A stretch of DNA of 64,000 nucleotides from Cheilinus undulatus (taxonomy: Eukaryota > Chordata > Actinopteri > Labriformes > Labridae): assembly GCF_018320785.1 (NCBI RefSeq), contig NC_054872.1, positions 37,150,051-37,214,050 of the forward strand. Reading direction: 5' to 3'. The position numbers and the translations under genes were made by a program. Of this stretch, positions 38,577 through 50,402 are shown in pieces. The notes beneath the pieces are model-generated. The model was not told the origin of the DNA. It saw only the letters and a program-made list of their open reading frames with translations, and did no database searches. Within the stretch, counting starts at the first letter, position 1, and each line of letters opens with the position of its first letter.

Positions 38577-39354
38577 GTCACAGGAAGTTCTTTATGATAG
38601 TCTTGTTCTGGTTGCTCTGCACTCATTGAAGTGTCTGTGACCTCTCTTCTTCCTGACAGATGTATCAAAAGGTACTCTTCAAATGTATCCAACTGGTCTG
38701 CATAGTAGATTTGAAGCAATCACAAGATAAGCTCTCAGCAAAGAAGTCCCTAAACCCACTTAAATCCTTACTATTCACCTCCATGAGTCAACTGTGCCAA
38801 CAGATGAGCAGCAAGAAACCAACACTTCGCCAAGGTTGTCAAGTGGGACCCCCCCCCACCCCACTGGTGTTTTGTTCAGTTTGTCCCACAACACATCCAG
38901 AGGGCTGAACAGTGATCTCCAGCATCCCGGAGCCATCCCCCATCATGCTAGCTCTCACTGCCCACCATGCCAACACAAAGATACTCTCTTTCCTACTTAC
39001 CCTACAACATGGCCATCACAGCACTAACAGAATCGCCACCTTCAAGACCCAGACCCAGGCTTAGCAAGAGGTTGGGAGTGACGTGAGTTGACTGGGACTG
39101 ACACCCCTACTACCTACCCCAGCACAACTAGAGCAAGACCACTATTAACCAACATAACCTAGAACCAACGTGACACATAAAACTGCAAAAAGCACACAAG
39201 AGAAAAAGGGGAAAGTGAGCTTAGCAAGAGGGTTGGGGAGGCAGAGCTAGGGTGAGGTGCCCTGACTGGGGCTAGCACTCCTCAGTGCAGAACATGTGAA
39301 AGCCTGCTTGGTTTTTATGTGGAGTTTATAACAACCTCAAAGTGTTAATTTGTG
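38577..39354. other. Intergenic, no gene seen
   Basis: Moderately GC-rich sequence with a C-run at 38851-38862. Short open frames at 38660-39027 have no homology or splice support. The phrase GGCTTAGCAAGAGGTTGGG occurs near 39059 and again, slightly changed, near 39220, which hints at an imperfect 160-bp duplication. Confidence 0.35.
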
Positions 39355-40642
39355 TGTTTTGCACTGAAGAGAGGCTTCTACCACTCTGCCATAAAGCCCA
39401 GATGTGTTGAGGGTCGCAGTGATGGTTGTCCTTCTGGAACGTCGTCCCATCTCCACACAGGATCTCTGGAGCTCAGTAAGCGTGACCATCAGGATCTTGG
39501 TCACCTCCTTACAAAGGCCCTTCTGCCCCTACTGCCCAGTATAGCTCTAGGAAGAGTGCTGGTTGTGCCAGACTTATTCAATTTGAGAATTATGGAAGCC
39601 ACTGAGCTCTTGGGAATCTTCAGTGCAGCAGAAATTTTTTGTGACCTTCCCCAGATCTAAGGGCTGGTCGCCTGGCCAAACTGAACAATTGTAGGAGAAA
39701 GACTTTTGTAAGAGATGTGACCAAGAACCTGATGGTCACTCTGAGTTACCCAGATCCCATGTGGAGATGAGACAAAGTACCTAAAGGACAATCATCAGTG
39801 CAGCCCTTCAGTCTAGGAGCTAGACCGAAGCATCTCCTCAGGCAGTTCCTTTGACCTTAATGTTGTTTTTTTTTGCTGATATGCATTGCCATCTGAGAAG
39901 CCTTCTTTGGAGAGGTGTGTACCTTTCTAAATTATGTCCAGCCAAGTTAGTTTACCACAGGTGAACCCCAATCAAGGTGTAGAAACATTTCAGCAAAGAC
40001 TGGGAGAAATGGGAAGTACGAGAGCTAAATTTCAAGTGTTGTTGCAAAGGGTCTAATACCTATGAAGAAGAAAGAATCTTTATTGTCATTACTGAAAGAA
40101 ATTTCAAGGCGCAGCGCACACAGGTTAAAAACACAGATTTAAACGGATTAAAAGTATTGCAAGTATTGAAACAGTGCAAAATAAAATCCCCAAAATCAAA
40201 GCAGCAGTATTAGCAGCAGTGGTAGTGTGGTGTAAATTTTTTCATCACATAATAAATAAATAAATGCATTTTGAAATGGCCTTATTGTGATACTCTGTTT
40301 AGTAGCCTGATGGCTGTTGGGTTAAAGGATTTACTGAGCCTTGCTGAGCTGCAGTGCAGGCTCCTGAGCCGTCGCCCTGATGGCATAAGAAAACAGTCTC
40401 TAAAAGGGGTGGGTGATGTCACAGAGGATGAAGGTCGCCCTCCTAAGTGTTGTTATGGCAATGTGAAATTTCAATTTTTCAGGTTTCAAAAATGTCTAAA
40501 ATTCTGTTTTGGCTTTGTCATGAAGGGGTACTGAGTGTCAATTAATACGAGAAAAAATGAGTATTGAATGACTGTAGCATCAGGCTGCAACATAAAATTG
40601 AAAAAGTGAAAGGGGTCTGAATACTTTCTGAATGTGTTGTAT
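39355..40642 (-). mobile_element. Tc1-like element, internally deleted and interrupted by a LINE tail
   Basis: The antisense reading of a common fish Tc1 transposase N-terminal part is seen at 39360-39700 ('GATGGTTGTCCTTCTGGAAC', 'GACCATCAGGATCTTGGTCA', 'CTCTAGGAAGAGTGCTGGTT'). Its subterminal sequence lies at 39880-40060 and the right terminus with GGGGTCTGAATACTTTCTGA at 40614-40633. The catalytic half is missing. A foreign 393-bp piece splits the terminal region at 40063-40455. Confidence 0.75.
40063..40455 (-). mobile_element. LINE 3' fragment inserted in a Tc1 relic
   Basis: It is bounded by CTATG (left) and TTATG (right), a plausible short target duplication, and interrupts Tc1 sequence that continues on both sides. 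On the minus strand it reads a LINE ORF2 end ('YPTAIRLLNRV'-like) and finishes in a tail whose plus-strand form is AGAATCTTTATTGTCATTAC. Confidence 0.6.
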
Positions 40643-41249
40643 TTGTTCCTTTATTCTTATCAAAAAAGAATGATTTCCCTTGTTAAGGGAACTAACACAA
40701 CCTCATCTCTTAGCAGCCACAGTAACCACATGATCATTGCTTAACTTCAGATCTTTTCCCACTAAGTGTGTAGGTTCACTATAATGGAAAATTCTGTTAA
40801 TCTAGGACACTCACAAATAAAGCCTGTGTGCGAATATCAGGAGACTTTTTTACCTCTTGGTTTTGTATAAAACATAGAAAAAAACCCTCAAATGTGTATT
40901 TGTTTATTTGTTGAGCTTCATCATTTCTTGAGTAGAGCCATCCTGTTAATGCTAACTGCAGACCCCATGTGGTATATAATCAATTACAACCTCAAGATTT
41001 ATCATGAAGAGACATACTGTGATGACTATTACATGAATTCTCTGAACTGATCTGATTTGAGATTGTAAAGGAGTTTTGAATAGAAACCTTGACCTCTTAA
41101 AAAATAACAGGTCGGTGATTTGCAGCATTGTAAGATTTTACCCATCATCGGTCTCACAGCGTGGGATCAGTTCTTGTTATTCGTCTTGAGTTAGTCAGTG
41201 AATTCACCCACAGATCTTTGTCACCCTCAGAAACAGCAGTTTGATGCTA
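40643..41249. other. Upstream region of the cornifelin-like gene
   Basis: No gene or repeat recognised, and no clear TATA box close to the presumed first exon. Confidence 0.3.
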
Positions 41250-41346
41250 AACCAGCGTTTCACAGCTCAAACTCGTCACAACTTCCTGTGTGGTGTGCAC
41301 TTTGTCAGTTAGATCTGGAGGAGCACACACTGACAAGACTCTTCTG
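41250..41346 (+). other. Candidate 5' noncoding exon of the cornifelin-like gene
   Basis: The segment ends in CTTCTG|GTAAGT (GT at 41347), and the next acceptor (TTTAAACCAG, exon from 42121) opens the exon carrying the ATG at 42165. The 5' boundary is approximate. Confidence 0.5.
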
Positions 41347-42164
41347 GTAAGTGACACCTTTTCTTCCTCTTGCAGTGCATTAACTCTAGAATTCAACTTT
41401 TTATCCGTTAAAATAGTGTGTTTTGCACATTTAAAGCTGTACATTTACAAAGGTTAAACAGTAACTGGTAAATTATGGTTTACATGCTTGACACAGATGA
41501 TTATTATTCCTACTTTTCTTCTTGACACTTTCACAGCACTGTCTTAGAATACTTTACTTTTACATACCATATTGATGTCAAGTGCTGTACTTCATTCTTT
41601 GGGGAATGATTCACAAACGATGGTCTTTAAAAATAAAAAAAGTTCATGTCATGTCTTTCAAGTATGATGTACTAATACCTTAACAACTAATTTTCTCTGC
41701 CACTTTGACAGAGGTAGAGGTAACCAGTAAACACAGTGAGAAGGATCTTCATTTTTGATAACCACTAGAAACAGTTACCTAATCAGTATGCTAATAAAGT
41801 ATAAAACTAGCTTGTCATCTGTTGAGCAACAAGCTGTAGAATTGATGCATGCTTTTGCAGGAAGCTTTTGCTTTTCATTTTTGCTTTCTGAAATGTGTGA
41901 CTAAAGCTTATTTTTAAAATGAGAGATCTAGGATATCTTTCCTAAAACCTCTGAAGTATTCAGGAAAAAAACATTTTTATGAAAGTTTATGCTCATAATT
42001 GGGGCTAACAAGGTGTAAAAACAGTTGCAGCTTATGTCAAAGTCGATTTAAAGGATGTCTCCTTAAGCTTTTCCCTTACAGCTTTTACAATCAACAGCTG
42101 ACTTTCTTTTTTTAAACCAGGAAGCTAAATCAGAACCAGCTCTAATCAGATCCAGTCTTCAAAT

Positions 42165-42875
42165 ATGTCAAACCCAGTAGTCACCCACCAACCAGGCGCA
42201 GGCGGCTATGGAACAAACGTCCAAACAGGAGAGTGGAGCACCGGCCTTTGCTCCTGCTGCAGTGACATACTAGTCTGTGAGTATAACTCATGGTGCCTGA
42301 ACATTTTCCAATGTTTGTGCATACATCAAACCCACATATTTTCTTTATTAAAGTATTCACAGTGAAATATGTCTCCATTATGTAGGTGCTCTTGGTTGCA
42401 TTTGTCCTATTGCACTGCACTGCTATGCAGTAAATAAGTATGGGGAAAACTGCTGCTTGGCCCTTGTGCCAGGAGGCCTCACTGCCATGAGGACACACAT
42501 GAGACTGACATATGGCATTCAGGTATGTCCTTCTAGCTCTAAATTCTTACTCTTGCAAAAACACCCTTGTCCATCTTATGGGTGTTGCTGCATCTCACAC
42601 AGGAAGACAGACTTGTTTTCAACAGCTTGCCTCTTATGAAAGACAGAGATTTCAGTAACATGTGAAATGTTGGGTGTCTCCATGTGATTAAGAAAGTTGA
42701 ACTGTAGTACATTTCCTCCCCAAGAATGTGTTTTCCATGCTGTGATTGTGTTGCAATCTTTAAACCACAGGGAACCATACTGAATGACGCCCTGATGACC
42801 TTTTTCTGCGGATGGTGTGAGACATGCAGGATGGCGAGAGAAATCCGTATCAGGAATGGAGATGTTACACTGTAA
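42165..42875 (+). CDS. cnfn: Cornifelin/PLAC8-family cysteine-rich protein
   Basis: Coding exons 42165-42276, 42386-42522 and 42771-42875 splice in phase to 117 aa (human cornifelin 112). The PLAC8 pattern is clear: W-S-T-G-L-C-S-C-C-SD near residues 24-33, LVCALGCICPIALHCYAVNK, GENCCLALVPGG, then MRTHMRLTYGIQG and a second cysteine cluster FFCGWCETCRMAREIRIR near the end. Cornifelin is a cornified-envelope component in mammals. Fish PLAC8/cornifelin relatives are small membrane-associated or epithelial proteins whose exact role here cannot be read from sequence. It might equally be named a plac8-like gene. Human CNFN is not in the CSF3R-OSCP1 block, so this copy is interposed here. An AATAAA at 43141-43146 fits the 3' end. 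Confidence 0.85.
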
Positions 42876-43464
42876 AGACATTAATTAATTAAGGATTCTG
42901 ACTCCCTGTTAACCACGTTTTCTGTTTGTCCATGATTTGTGGAAGTGTTTCTTTAGTCCTGTCACAATAAGAAAGAGCAGCTGGCAGTAACGCTATTCAA
43001 TGTTCCAAATATGGTTTCACCCGTAGCCTTAAGTGTGCGACTGTGTAACAAATCGCTGATCTGCATTATTAAATAGACTGCACCTTTATAGCAACATGAC
43101 TGATAACATTTAATCAGAAATCATTTTGTACAACATTGTCAATAAATATATATTTACAAAGGCCTGTGTTTGATGTTTTTATGCACCTTTCTGTGTATGA
43201 ATAAAGAAACAACATAAGATATGTGGTCCACTTAGTGTATCTTATTTAATCCTATTTCTGCTGTTGTGCTTAAATGTGCCTGACCCTGGGGTTATCATCT
43301 GTATCAGAGGTGCCACACAAAGGGGTCAGTGTGCCAGTAAGCATCTCTGTTAATGTACTAATTATGTATTGTTGTCTCTGATATTTCCTGTTAGCTGTTG
43401 TTTATGCGTCTATGTATGGTCTGGGTAGACTGCAAAAAACAAATTAACCTTTAAAGTTATCTGA

Positions 43465-43705
43465 ATCTGAATTTCAAGCATAGTTGCAAAGGGTCTGAAA
43501 ACTTGAGCCAGTGTGTTATTTCAGTGGTTTATTTTTCACAAATTTGAGAAAGGTTCTTAAATTCTGTTTTCAGTTTGGTATTATGGGGCACTGAGTGTAG
43601 ATTAATAACAATAAATATGAATTTAATAAACCGTAGTACCAGGTTGCAGCATAAAAAATTAAAAATAGTGAAGGGGGTCTGAACTTTTTCTGAATGCCTT
43701 CTCTT
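43465..43705. mobile_element. Solo end of the Tc1 family seen at 39355 and 49423
   Basis: The sequence 'AGTTGCAAAGGGTCTGAAAA' to 'GAAGGGGGTCTGAACTTTTT' is the terminal and subterminal part of that family. It has no transposase. Confidence 0.65.
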
Positions 43706-44341
43706 GAACCAGTGGTTTAGACCCATTTGAACTTGTGATTCCTGTCAAAATGTGCCCTAAAACTGGGCATCACATGTTGAGTTTTTACACCTTTTTATCA
43801 ATTAGGCTGTACTTCGGTCCCCTGTCACCTTAACATGCAAGTTAAGCCAACACATTGTAGAAAAAATCACAACAAACCCAACTTATAAACCATGAAGATA
43901 TTTTTTGTTTCTTTGCAGTTTAACTTTTTTGTAACTAGTACGGAAGCCTTGAGTGGACACAGAATATCCATACGGGTTCATTGAGCTTTATTTTCTGTTA
44001 ATAAGCAAATTTAGCATGCTTTCTTAAGATATCTCCTTGTTTGTCTTGTTAAGCTCCAATAATACTTGGCTTGTTATACACCTATGACTTTATCTTGTCA
44101 TTCAGTAAAATATTCTCATTGCCTTTTCCAGCTGTGATCTTAGTAACTTTTACTGTTTTTCCATTATCTTGATTCCTGTTAACCCAGCCAATTAAAATTC
44201 ACACAGTTGTTAAACTTTTAATGAACACTTTCTTTGTAACAAGCTTTATTTTGGACACTATGTGCAATACAATATAGTATATCAGTACAGTAAAATAAAA
44301 ATCAAACAAATAAAGTGCTATGTATTAGACATCATAGAGAA

Positions 44342-44401
<60 letters not shown>

Positions 44402-44517
44402 AAGCTGATGAGGCAGTAAATGAAAAAAAAATAGTCAAAGGTTAACTGGGTTAGGGTGGGCAAAATACTATTCTTTAAATAAATCTTTAATCAAGTTTAA
44501 AGTGTTAATAGATTTCT
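43706..44517. other. Intergenic with a (TA)n microsatellite
   Basis: No gene seen. An uninterrupted TA repeat of about 50 bp lies at 44345-44396. Confidence 0.5.
44345..44396. repeat. (TA)n microsatellite
   Basis: About 26 uninterrupted TA units, read directly. Confidence 0.95.
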
Positions 44518-44738
44518 TATTATTGCTTATTAGGGCCTGAGCACTGACCTCAGTTGGCGAGGACCCTACTGGAATGCAAGGAATTGTTCGTTATTATTAT
44601 TTTACTCTCACCACTTTTGCATTTTTGGGGGCCTTAACATGCTCCAAAACTCACGAATTTTGGTGACTTGTTACATCCTGGTGAAAAATTTCATATTCCG
44701 GTGGTTCCATTCATCTCACTTAAAAGAATGTCCCCCAG

Positions 44739-44938
44739 GTCGCGCCAGTCAAGTGGTTAAGACGCGCACCATGTACGCAGGCAACCCGGGTTTGAGTCCG
44801 GCCCGTGGCACTATTTCCTGCATGTCTCTCCTCGCTCTCTTCCCTGTTTCCGACTCTATCCACTGTCCTCTCTCTAATAAAGGCAAGAAAAAGCGCAAAA
44901 ATAAATATTCGAAAAAAAAAAGAAAGAAAAGAAAAGAT
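44739..44938 (+). mobile_element. tRNA-derived SINE with A-rich tail
   Basis: The tRNA-like head has CAAGTGGTTAAGACGCGCAC (A-box area) and GGGTTTGAGTCCGGCCC (B box). The body contains TTTCCTGCATGTCTCTCC and the tail TAATAAAGGCAAGAAAAAG, then an A/G-rich run. The flanks 'GAATGTCCCCCAGG' and 'AGATGGCCCCCCAGG' look like an imperfect target duplication. It is not a functional tRNA gene. Confidence 0.75.
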
Positions 44939-46011
44939 GGCCCCCCAGGGGCCCCAAAACCTGGTTTTCGCTATTATTCAGGGGCCACGCCCACAGGCTT
45001 GAGCGACATGCATGAAAGTTGGTATGTATCATGACTAGACAAAGAAAAAATTACATTATGACCATCCTCTAAAATGCACAGGAAGTGACATCATCAAGGG
45101 AAAGTGTCCAATTTTGGACGTTTTTCGGTCAATTTACAGTCCCCACATTTGAACGAACTAGTCTGAGGGGACTTATCTGATTGACTCCAGACTGGTATTT
45201 CCTAAAACTAGACAAGATGGAGATCTTAAGTTGTGCTCTTGGTGAGTTTTCACCAGGGGGTGTGGCCGTTATAAGCCGCCAAACATTGACGAGCACTTTT
45301 TTCACCATTTTTCTCCCAATCATCACCAAACTTCTCACAGATGACCACCCATGGAACCTCTATCAAATCATGCAACAACACCAGAAATCAATAACTCCGC
45401 CTCCTTCTGACAAAACAAAATTGATTTTGCCACTTTTACCACTTTTATCACTTTAAAAATTCAGGCCCCAAACACCGTAGAACTTAGGAAGATAATCTTC
45501 AGCCATGACATGCACCATGACCACACCTACAAAAAGCCTCTTGGACCCATGCTAAAATCCCAACAGGAAGTCCACCTGCTCCACCCCATTTTTGGATATT
45601 TATTCACTGAAAACTCATTTAATTTTAGGGGACATCATTTTATGGCCTTCAGTGTGTTATTGTAACATATCAGTGTCATACTGAACACGCCCACATGAAA
45701 ACGGCTCATCATTTCACCCTCCTCTGCCAACAGGAAGTGATGCAAATGGGTCATTTCTGCATTTTTCTTAATGTGTTGAGCCAATCATGCTCTGATTTTG
45801 ATCTGAGGTCCTCAATATCTGTCCCTACATTGACATGTTTCATTAACAGACACCCCCGTGGCCATGTCGGCCATTTTGATCCTTTGCCATTAGACAGGAA
45901 GTGGGTCATTTCTGTGTTATTCTTACTGTTTTTAAACTATAATGCTCTGATTTTCACTTGAACTCATCAATATCTGTCCTAATATTGACATGACTCATTA
46001 ACAGATGCCCC

Positions 46012-46690
46012 AGTGGCCATGGCAGCCATTTTGATCCTTCGCCATCTGACAGGAAGTGAGTGTAACTCTCATTTGAAACACCAAATTGCCTTCAAATTTC
46101 ACATGTATGATCGGGGTCTTCCTCTCTACTTATTCCAATGTTAATTTCATGGATTTACTATAGCGCCCCTTATTGTAAGATGTCATTTGCACCTCCATTA
46201 GTTTTCTGAGGGGACTTATCTCCAGGACTCCAGAGTGGTATTTCTTGAAACTAGACAAGATGAAGATCTCAGCTTGTGCTCTGCAGGAGACACCGCAGTG
46301 GCCATGTCGGCCATTTTGATCTTTTGGCATTTGACAGGAAGTGGGTGTAACTCTCATATGAAACACACGATTGCCTTCAAATTTCACATGTATGATCAGG
46401 GTCTGCTTCTCTACAAATTGCAGCCTTCATTTAATAGATTTGCTGAAGCGCCCCCTACTGTAAGATGCAATTACACTTCACATATAAAATTTCAATCTTT
46501 TTTTCAATTTTACAAGATAAATAGTCCGTCCCTCATGACTTCTACATATAAACATTAGAAATCTAAGTTGCCATGTTGGCCATTTTGATCATTTGCCACC
46601 TGACAGAAGTGGATGTAACTCCCACATGAAACATCAGATTGCCTTCAAATTTCACATGTATGTTCAGGGTCTGTCTCTCTATAAATTTCA
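46012..46690. repeat. Three imperfect ~280-bp tandem units
   Basis: GTGGCCATG(G/T)C(A/G)GCCATTTTGATC recurs near 46012, 46296 and (as 'GTTGCCATGTTGGCC') 46568. Each is followed by 'GACAGGAAGTG', 'TTGCCTTCAAATTTCACATG' and a 'GCGCCCC' stretch. A weaker copy begins near 45858. Confidence 0.75.
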
Positions 46691-47067
46691 GTGTTAACTT
46701 CATGGTTTTTCTCTAGCGCCCCCTACTGTAAGATACAATTACACTTCAAAAATAACAATTCCAATCTTTTTATGATTTTACATGATAAACAGTCCTTCCC
46801 TCATCCCTTCTAAATATGAACATCCACCTCTGACATACTGCTACCTACTGTTGAGGGGCAGTACTGTCTCATAAACAAAGTGCACAGTGCTGATTTTTTT
46901 TTTTTTCATAATGATGCTTAAAGGAGGATTGCCCTGGTCTCCTTGCCGTGCAGCAGCACACTGCAGGGGTTTACATACCCCCTACTGTTGCCACACACTG
47001 GCAGTTGTGTGAGACACCCCGACATGCGTCAGGGTGCGAGGGCCCTTCAGTGCTGCTTGCAGCCCTA

Positions 47068-47101
<34 letters not shown>
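47068..47101. repeat. (ATT)n microsatellite
   Basis: About eleven ATT units directly abut the end of the long dispersed repeat. Confidence 0.9.
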
Positions 47102-47104
<3 letters not shown>

Positions 47105-48157
47105 ACTTTAATTATCTCATATTTTTAAGTGAATTAAAAATGGTTCAAATTGCTATTATTATCTTTAAGTATTTTTTATGTCCTTCTCTTCACAACCATT
47201 ATTTTTGTGAATACTACTATTACTGAATCATTGCTTCATCTTTTAGCATCATTTTTTACCTCTATATTCATTACTAGAATAGTTTCATTGAATCCAAGAG
47301 TAATACTACTTCATGCTGGTCTTTATTTGGTCTTTATATAATAATATTAATGATTACCATTGGTCTATAATAATAGGCAACAACAGAGGGTAGACAGTCT
47401 AGACCAGGGGTCAGGAACCTTTTTGGTTCAAAGAGCCATTTTTGGTCACACCCCCTTACAGAAAATCTTTGAAGAGCCGCAAAACACATTTGAACCTTCC
47501 AAGGAAGGTGACGTAGTCAGTTAGCTTAAGTCTTTGTCTATCGACATAACTGATTGATCAAAGGTATGTGGCCATCCACTGATATGTTTGATCTCACTGA
47601 TAACTTTCCACTTAGTTGTTATTTTATTCTTACTTTCCATTTTAATCATAATTTTCATTTTGATGGATTTATGGCTTTAGAAATAAAATAGAAACAACTG
47701 TGTACACATTTTTATTTTTATCTCTAAGTGCTATTTATCAGCAAGAGATTATTTATTTTCGTCCTTAATGATACTGATATAATCATCATTACTTCTTTAT
47801 TCATCAAAATGCACTCCTTACATCTGCTGTCAGACAGAGTTAATGCAGGATATTGTAGTAGCCTACTGCTCACCTACAGATGAAACCTGCACTTCATCTC
47901 CTCTCTCTGCTGCTGTCTGTCTGTCTAGGTTACATACAGAAACGCAGTAGGAAATACCGTTTTGGTCAGATCCATGGACAGCGCCACATTGACGCACGTG
48001 ACATTTTCAGCACAAACATCAACAATCTTATCTTTTATAACACAAATGCACACTCGTTCACTGAACCTTACATTCATTAGACGCCATTTTATTTAGATAA
48101 TCATCAGATGTATCAGTCTTCTGAATGATAATATGGACTTCACAGCAGCAGAGTAGA

Positions 48158-48782
48158 CAGAGTCGGCGCCAGACTAAATTCAATGGGGGGGGGATTAAGT
48201 GTGTGTGTGTGTGTGTGGGGCACAAATTCTTGTTCATAACTACTTCTTTTCTATCTAAACCTATGTTTGTCAGTTAATAATTGAGAAAGTTTCACTCCAA
48301 AACATTGCTGAAATAATACTTCACGCACACAAGGCACTGTGCCACAGCTGATATGGAAGCCATGTCTCTCTCTCTCTCTCTCTCTCTCTCTTTTCCCTTC
48401 CCTCCCTCTCGTGCGCACACAGCTATGCGCGCTTTGGCGCGTCAACATTTAAAGTTAACATCAAACATCATTCAACATGTAAATAACCGTGAAACCCATG
48501 TTGCATGGACTGCAGGTCTGAATGCAGTCAGCACACTGGGCATCGCGTCCAGATGTTGGTGATATTTTAATAGAACTCACTGTATTGTCCACTTTTCTTC
48601 GCAAGCGCATCCTTAACACTACAGGTATTAAGGATGCGCTCGCGCTGGCAGCGAAGGCTGTGTCCCACACCTTGCTGACCTCCGCACCACAGGCCTGTAC
48701 AGTGGGTGCAGTGGTGTGGGGGGGCACAGTGGGTCATCGGGGGGGGGCATGGCCCGCGAATGCCCCCCATGACGCCGACACC
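48158..48782. mobile_element. Nested hAT-type element with perfect 8-bp target duplication
   Basis: The target duplication AGAGTAGA occurs at 48150-48157 and 48783-48790. The termini CAGAGTCGGCGCCA and, inverted, GGTGTCGGCGTCA match. The interior holds GT and TC microsatellites, G-runs and a 12-bp-stem hairpin at 48605-48639. No transposase. Confidence 0.8.
48197..48391. repeat. (GT)n and (TC)n microsatellites
   Basis: GT units lie at about 48199-48218 and TC units at 48365-48391, both inside the nested hAT element. Confidence 0.85.
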
Positions 48783-49422
48783 AGAGTAGAGAATGACAAT
48801 AAAACGTGAGCTTACCTGTTTGTTTTGCTCAAACAGCCCTTGGCCTCCTTTATCTCTTTCTTCACCTTACTGACGATGTTAAGTGTGGACTTGTCTTAGC
48901 TTTTCATGCTACTTTTGATGTGATTACCGTTCATATTCTTCGCTGACACTACGTTAGTCCGACGGACGCACCAGCTTAGTATGAAAGGTATCGTCGTTTC
49001 CACATCCCGACCTTCCCCAGCTGCTAAACCAGATTTCAGAAATTCAAAAGTTAACTCGTATGATGAGCACAAAACTCCTGCTTCAGGTGTCATTTGTGAC
49101 AAGACCGCGTCCATACCTTTGTTCCCAAGACAGGAAAGCGCCAGTATGCGCTGCGCCATAGGGGCATAATATGACGCATATTTAAGTTAACAAAATAGGC
49201 CTATTTGTGAAAATGAAGTTAAAATAAAACAGATACACGTTTAATGGATAAAATATACAAAACTATCTGAATATAGCATTACAAAACATATTTAACGTTT
49301 AAAAAAAAAGTTTCCTTTATTTTAAATTTGGCACAGCTGCCGAGAGCCAGTTGGGAGGGGCTAAAGAGGGGAGCCTGATGCTACCGCCATTTAAATGTAT
49401 TTTTCTCTCATTGATCTTCACT

Positions 49423-50402
49423 CAGTGCCCCATAATGACTCAGTGAAAACAGAATTTTGCAAATTTATGAAAAAAACCCTGAAATATCACAATGACAAAA
49501 CTATTCAGACCCTTTACTCAGTACTTAGTTGAAGTACCTTAGGCAGCAGCTAAAGCCTAGAGTCTTTTTAAATATGGCACAACAAGCTTTGCAGACCTGG
49601 ATTGGGGATTTGCTGCCATCCTTTGCAAATCCTTTCAAGCTTCCTTTTAAGGCTGGATGGGGACCGTAGGCGTACAGCCATTTTCAAGTCCCTCCAGAGA
49701 TGTTCAGTTGAGTTTAAGTCAGGGGTCTGGTTGGGCCACTCTAGGACATTCACAGAGTTGTCCCTGAGCCAGTGTTGTCTTAGCTGTGTGCTTAGGGTCA
49801 TTGTCATGTTGGAAGGTGAATGTTCAGCCCAGCTGTGGGGCAGGTTTTCTCTGAGGATGTCTCTGTACTTTGCTCCATTCAGCTTTCCCTCAACCCTGAC
49901 CGGTCTCCCGATCCCTGACACCCCCACAGCATGATGCTGCCACCAACATGCTTCACTGTTGGGATGGTATTAAGAAGGTGATGAGCAGTGCCTGCGTGGT
50001 TTTCTCCCGTCATAACTGAGGTCAAACAGTTTAATCTTGGTTTCATCAAACCAGAGAATCTTGTTTCTCACAGTCTTAGAGCCATTCAGATGCTTTTTTG
50101 CAAACTCCAAGTGGACTTCAATGTGTTCTACTCCAAGGATGCCATTAAGCCCAGATCAGTAGAGCGCTGCAGTGATGGTTGACCCATCTCCACACAAGAT
50201 CTGTGGAGCTCAGTCCGAGTGACCATTGGGTTTTTGGTCTCCTCTCTTACTAAGGCCCTTCTGTTTTTGCTTTGTCATTATTGGGTACTGAGTGTAGATT
50301 AATGGGAGAAAAAAAAATTGAATGACTGAAGCATCTGGCTGAAAAATAACAAAACTGAAAAAAAAGGGAAGGGGGTCTGAATATGTTCTGAATGCCCCGT
50401 AT
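49423..50402 (-). mobile_element. Tc1-like element with broken transposase
   Basis: Minus-strand frames give Tc1 transposase pieces such as QIPNPGLQSLL, the acidic-residue region 'WPNQTPDLNSTEHLWRDLK' near 49700-49750 and, upstream, 'YRDILRENLPHSW'. Terminal sequences of the same family as 39355-40642 are present at both sides (CTATTCAGACCCTTTACTC near 49501 and GGGGGTCTGAATATGTTCTG near 50371). Several frameshifts make it dead. Confidence 0.8.

Larger units (their letters stand above)
44518..47065. mobile_element. Long fish repeat with internal ~280-bp tandem units
   Basis: It starts TATTAGGGCCTGAGCACTGA and ends GTGCTGCTTGCAGCCCTAGT just before an (ATT)n run. I recognise this start and end pair as a large dispersed fish repeat usually found next to ATT microsatellites. 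No coding frame stands out. A SINE sits inside at 44739-44938 and three tandem units at 46012-46690. Confidence 0.6.
47405..49395. mobile_element. hAT element, right terminus decayed
   Basis: The left end CAGGGGTCAGGAACCTTTTT starts at 47405 and is followed by 'AAGAGCCATTTTTGGTCACA', a standard fish hAT terminus. Near 49331-49378, 'CACAGCTGCCGAGAGCCAGT' and 'GGGAGGGGCTAAAGAG' are the subterminal right side of the same family, but the last bases are lost. No intact transposase. Another hAT element is nested at 48158-48782. Confidence 0.65.

Noticed and set aside
38794-39027. Proline/histidine-rich small protein
   Set aside because: No promoter, splice or homology support. Composition follows the local C-run and GC-rich intergenic DNA.
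44345-44396. Origin-like AT-rich element
   Set aside because: A simple (TA)n microsatellite without other features.
44739-44815. tRNA gene
   Set aside because: A- and B-box-like sequences are present, but the fold is degenerate, and the SINE body, AATAAAGGC tail and A-rich end follow directly. The same tail appears in other SINE copies at 16492-16740.
48896-49169. Small protein genes on either strand
   Set aside because: They fall inside the decayed hAT element, lack splice context, and neither translation resembles a known domain.
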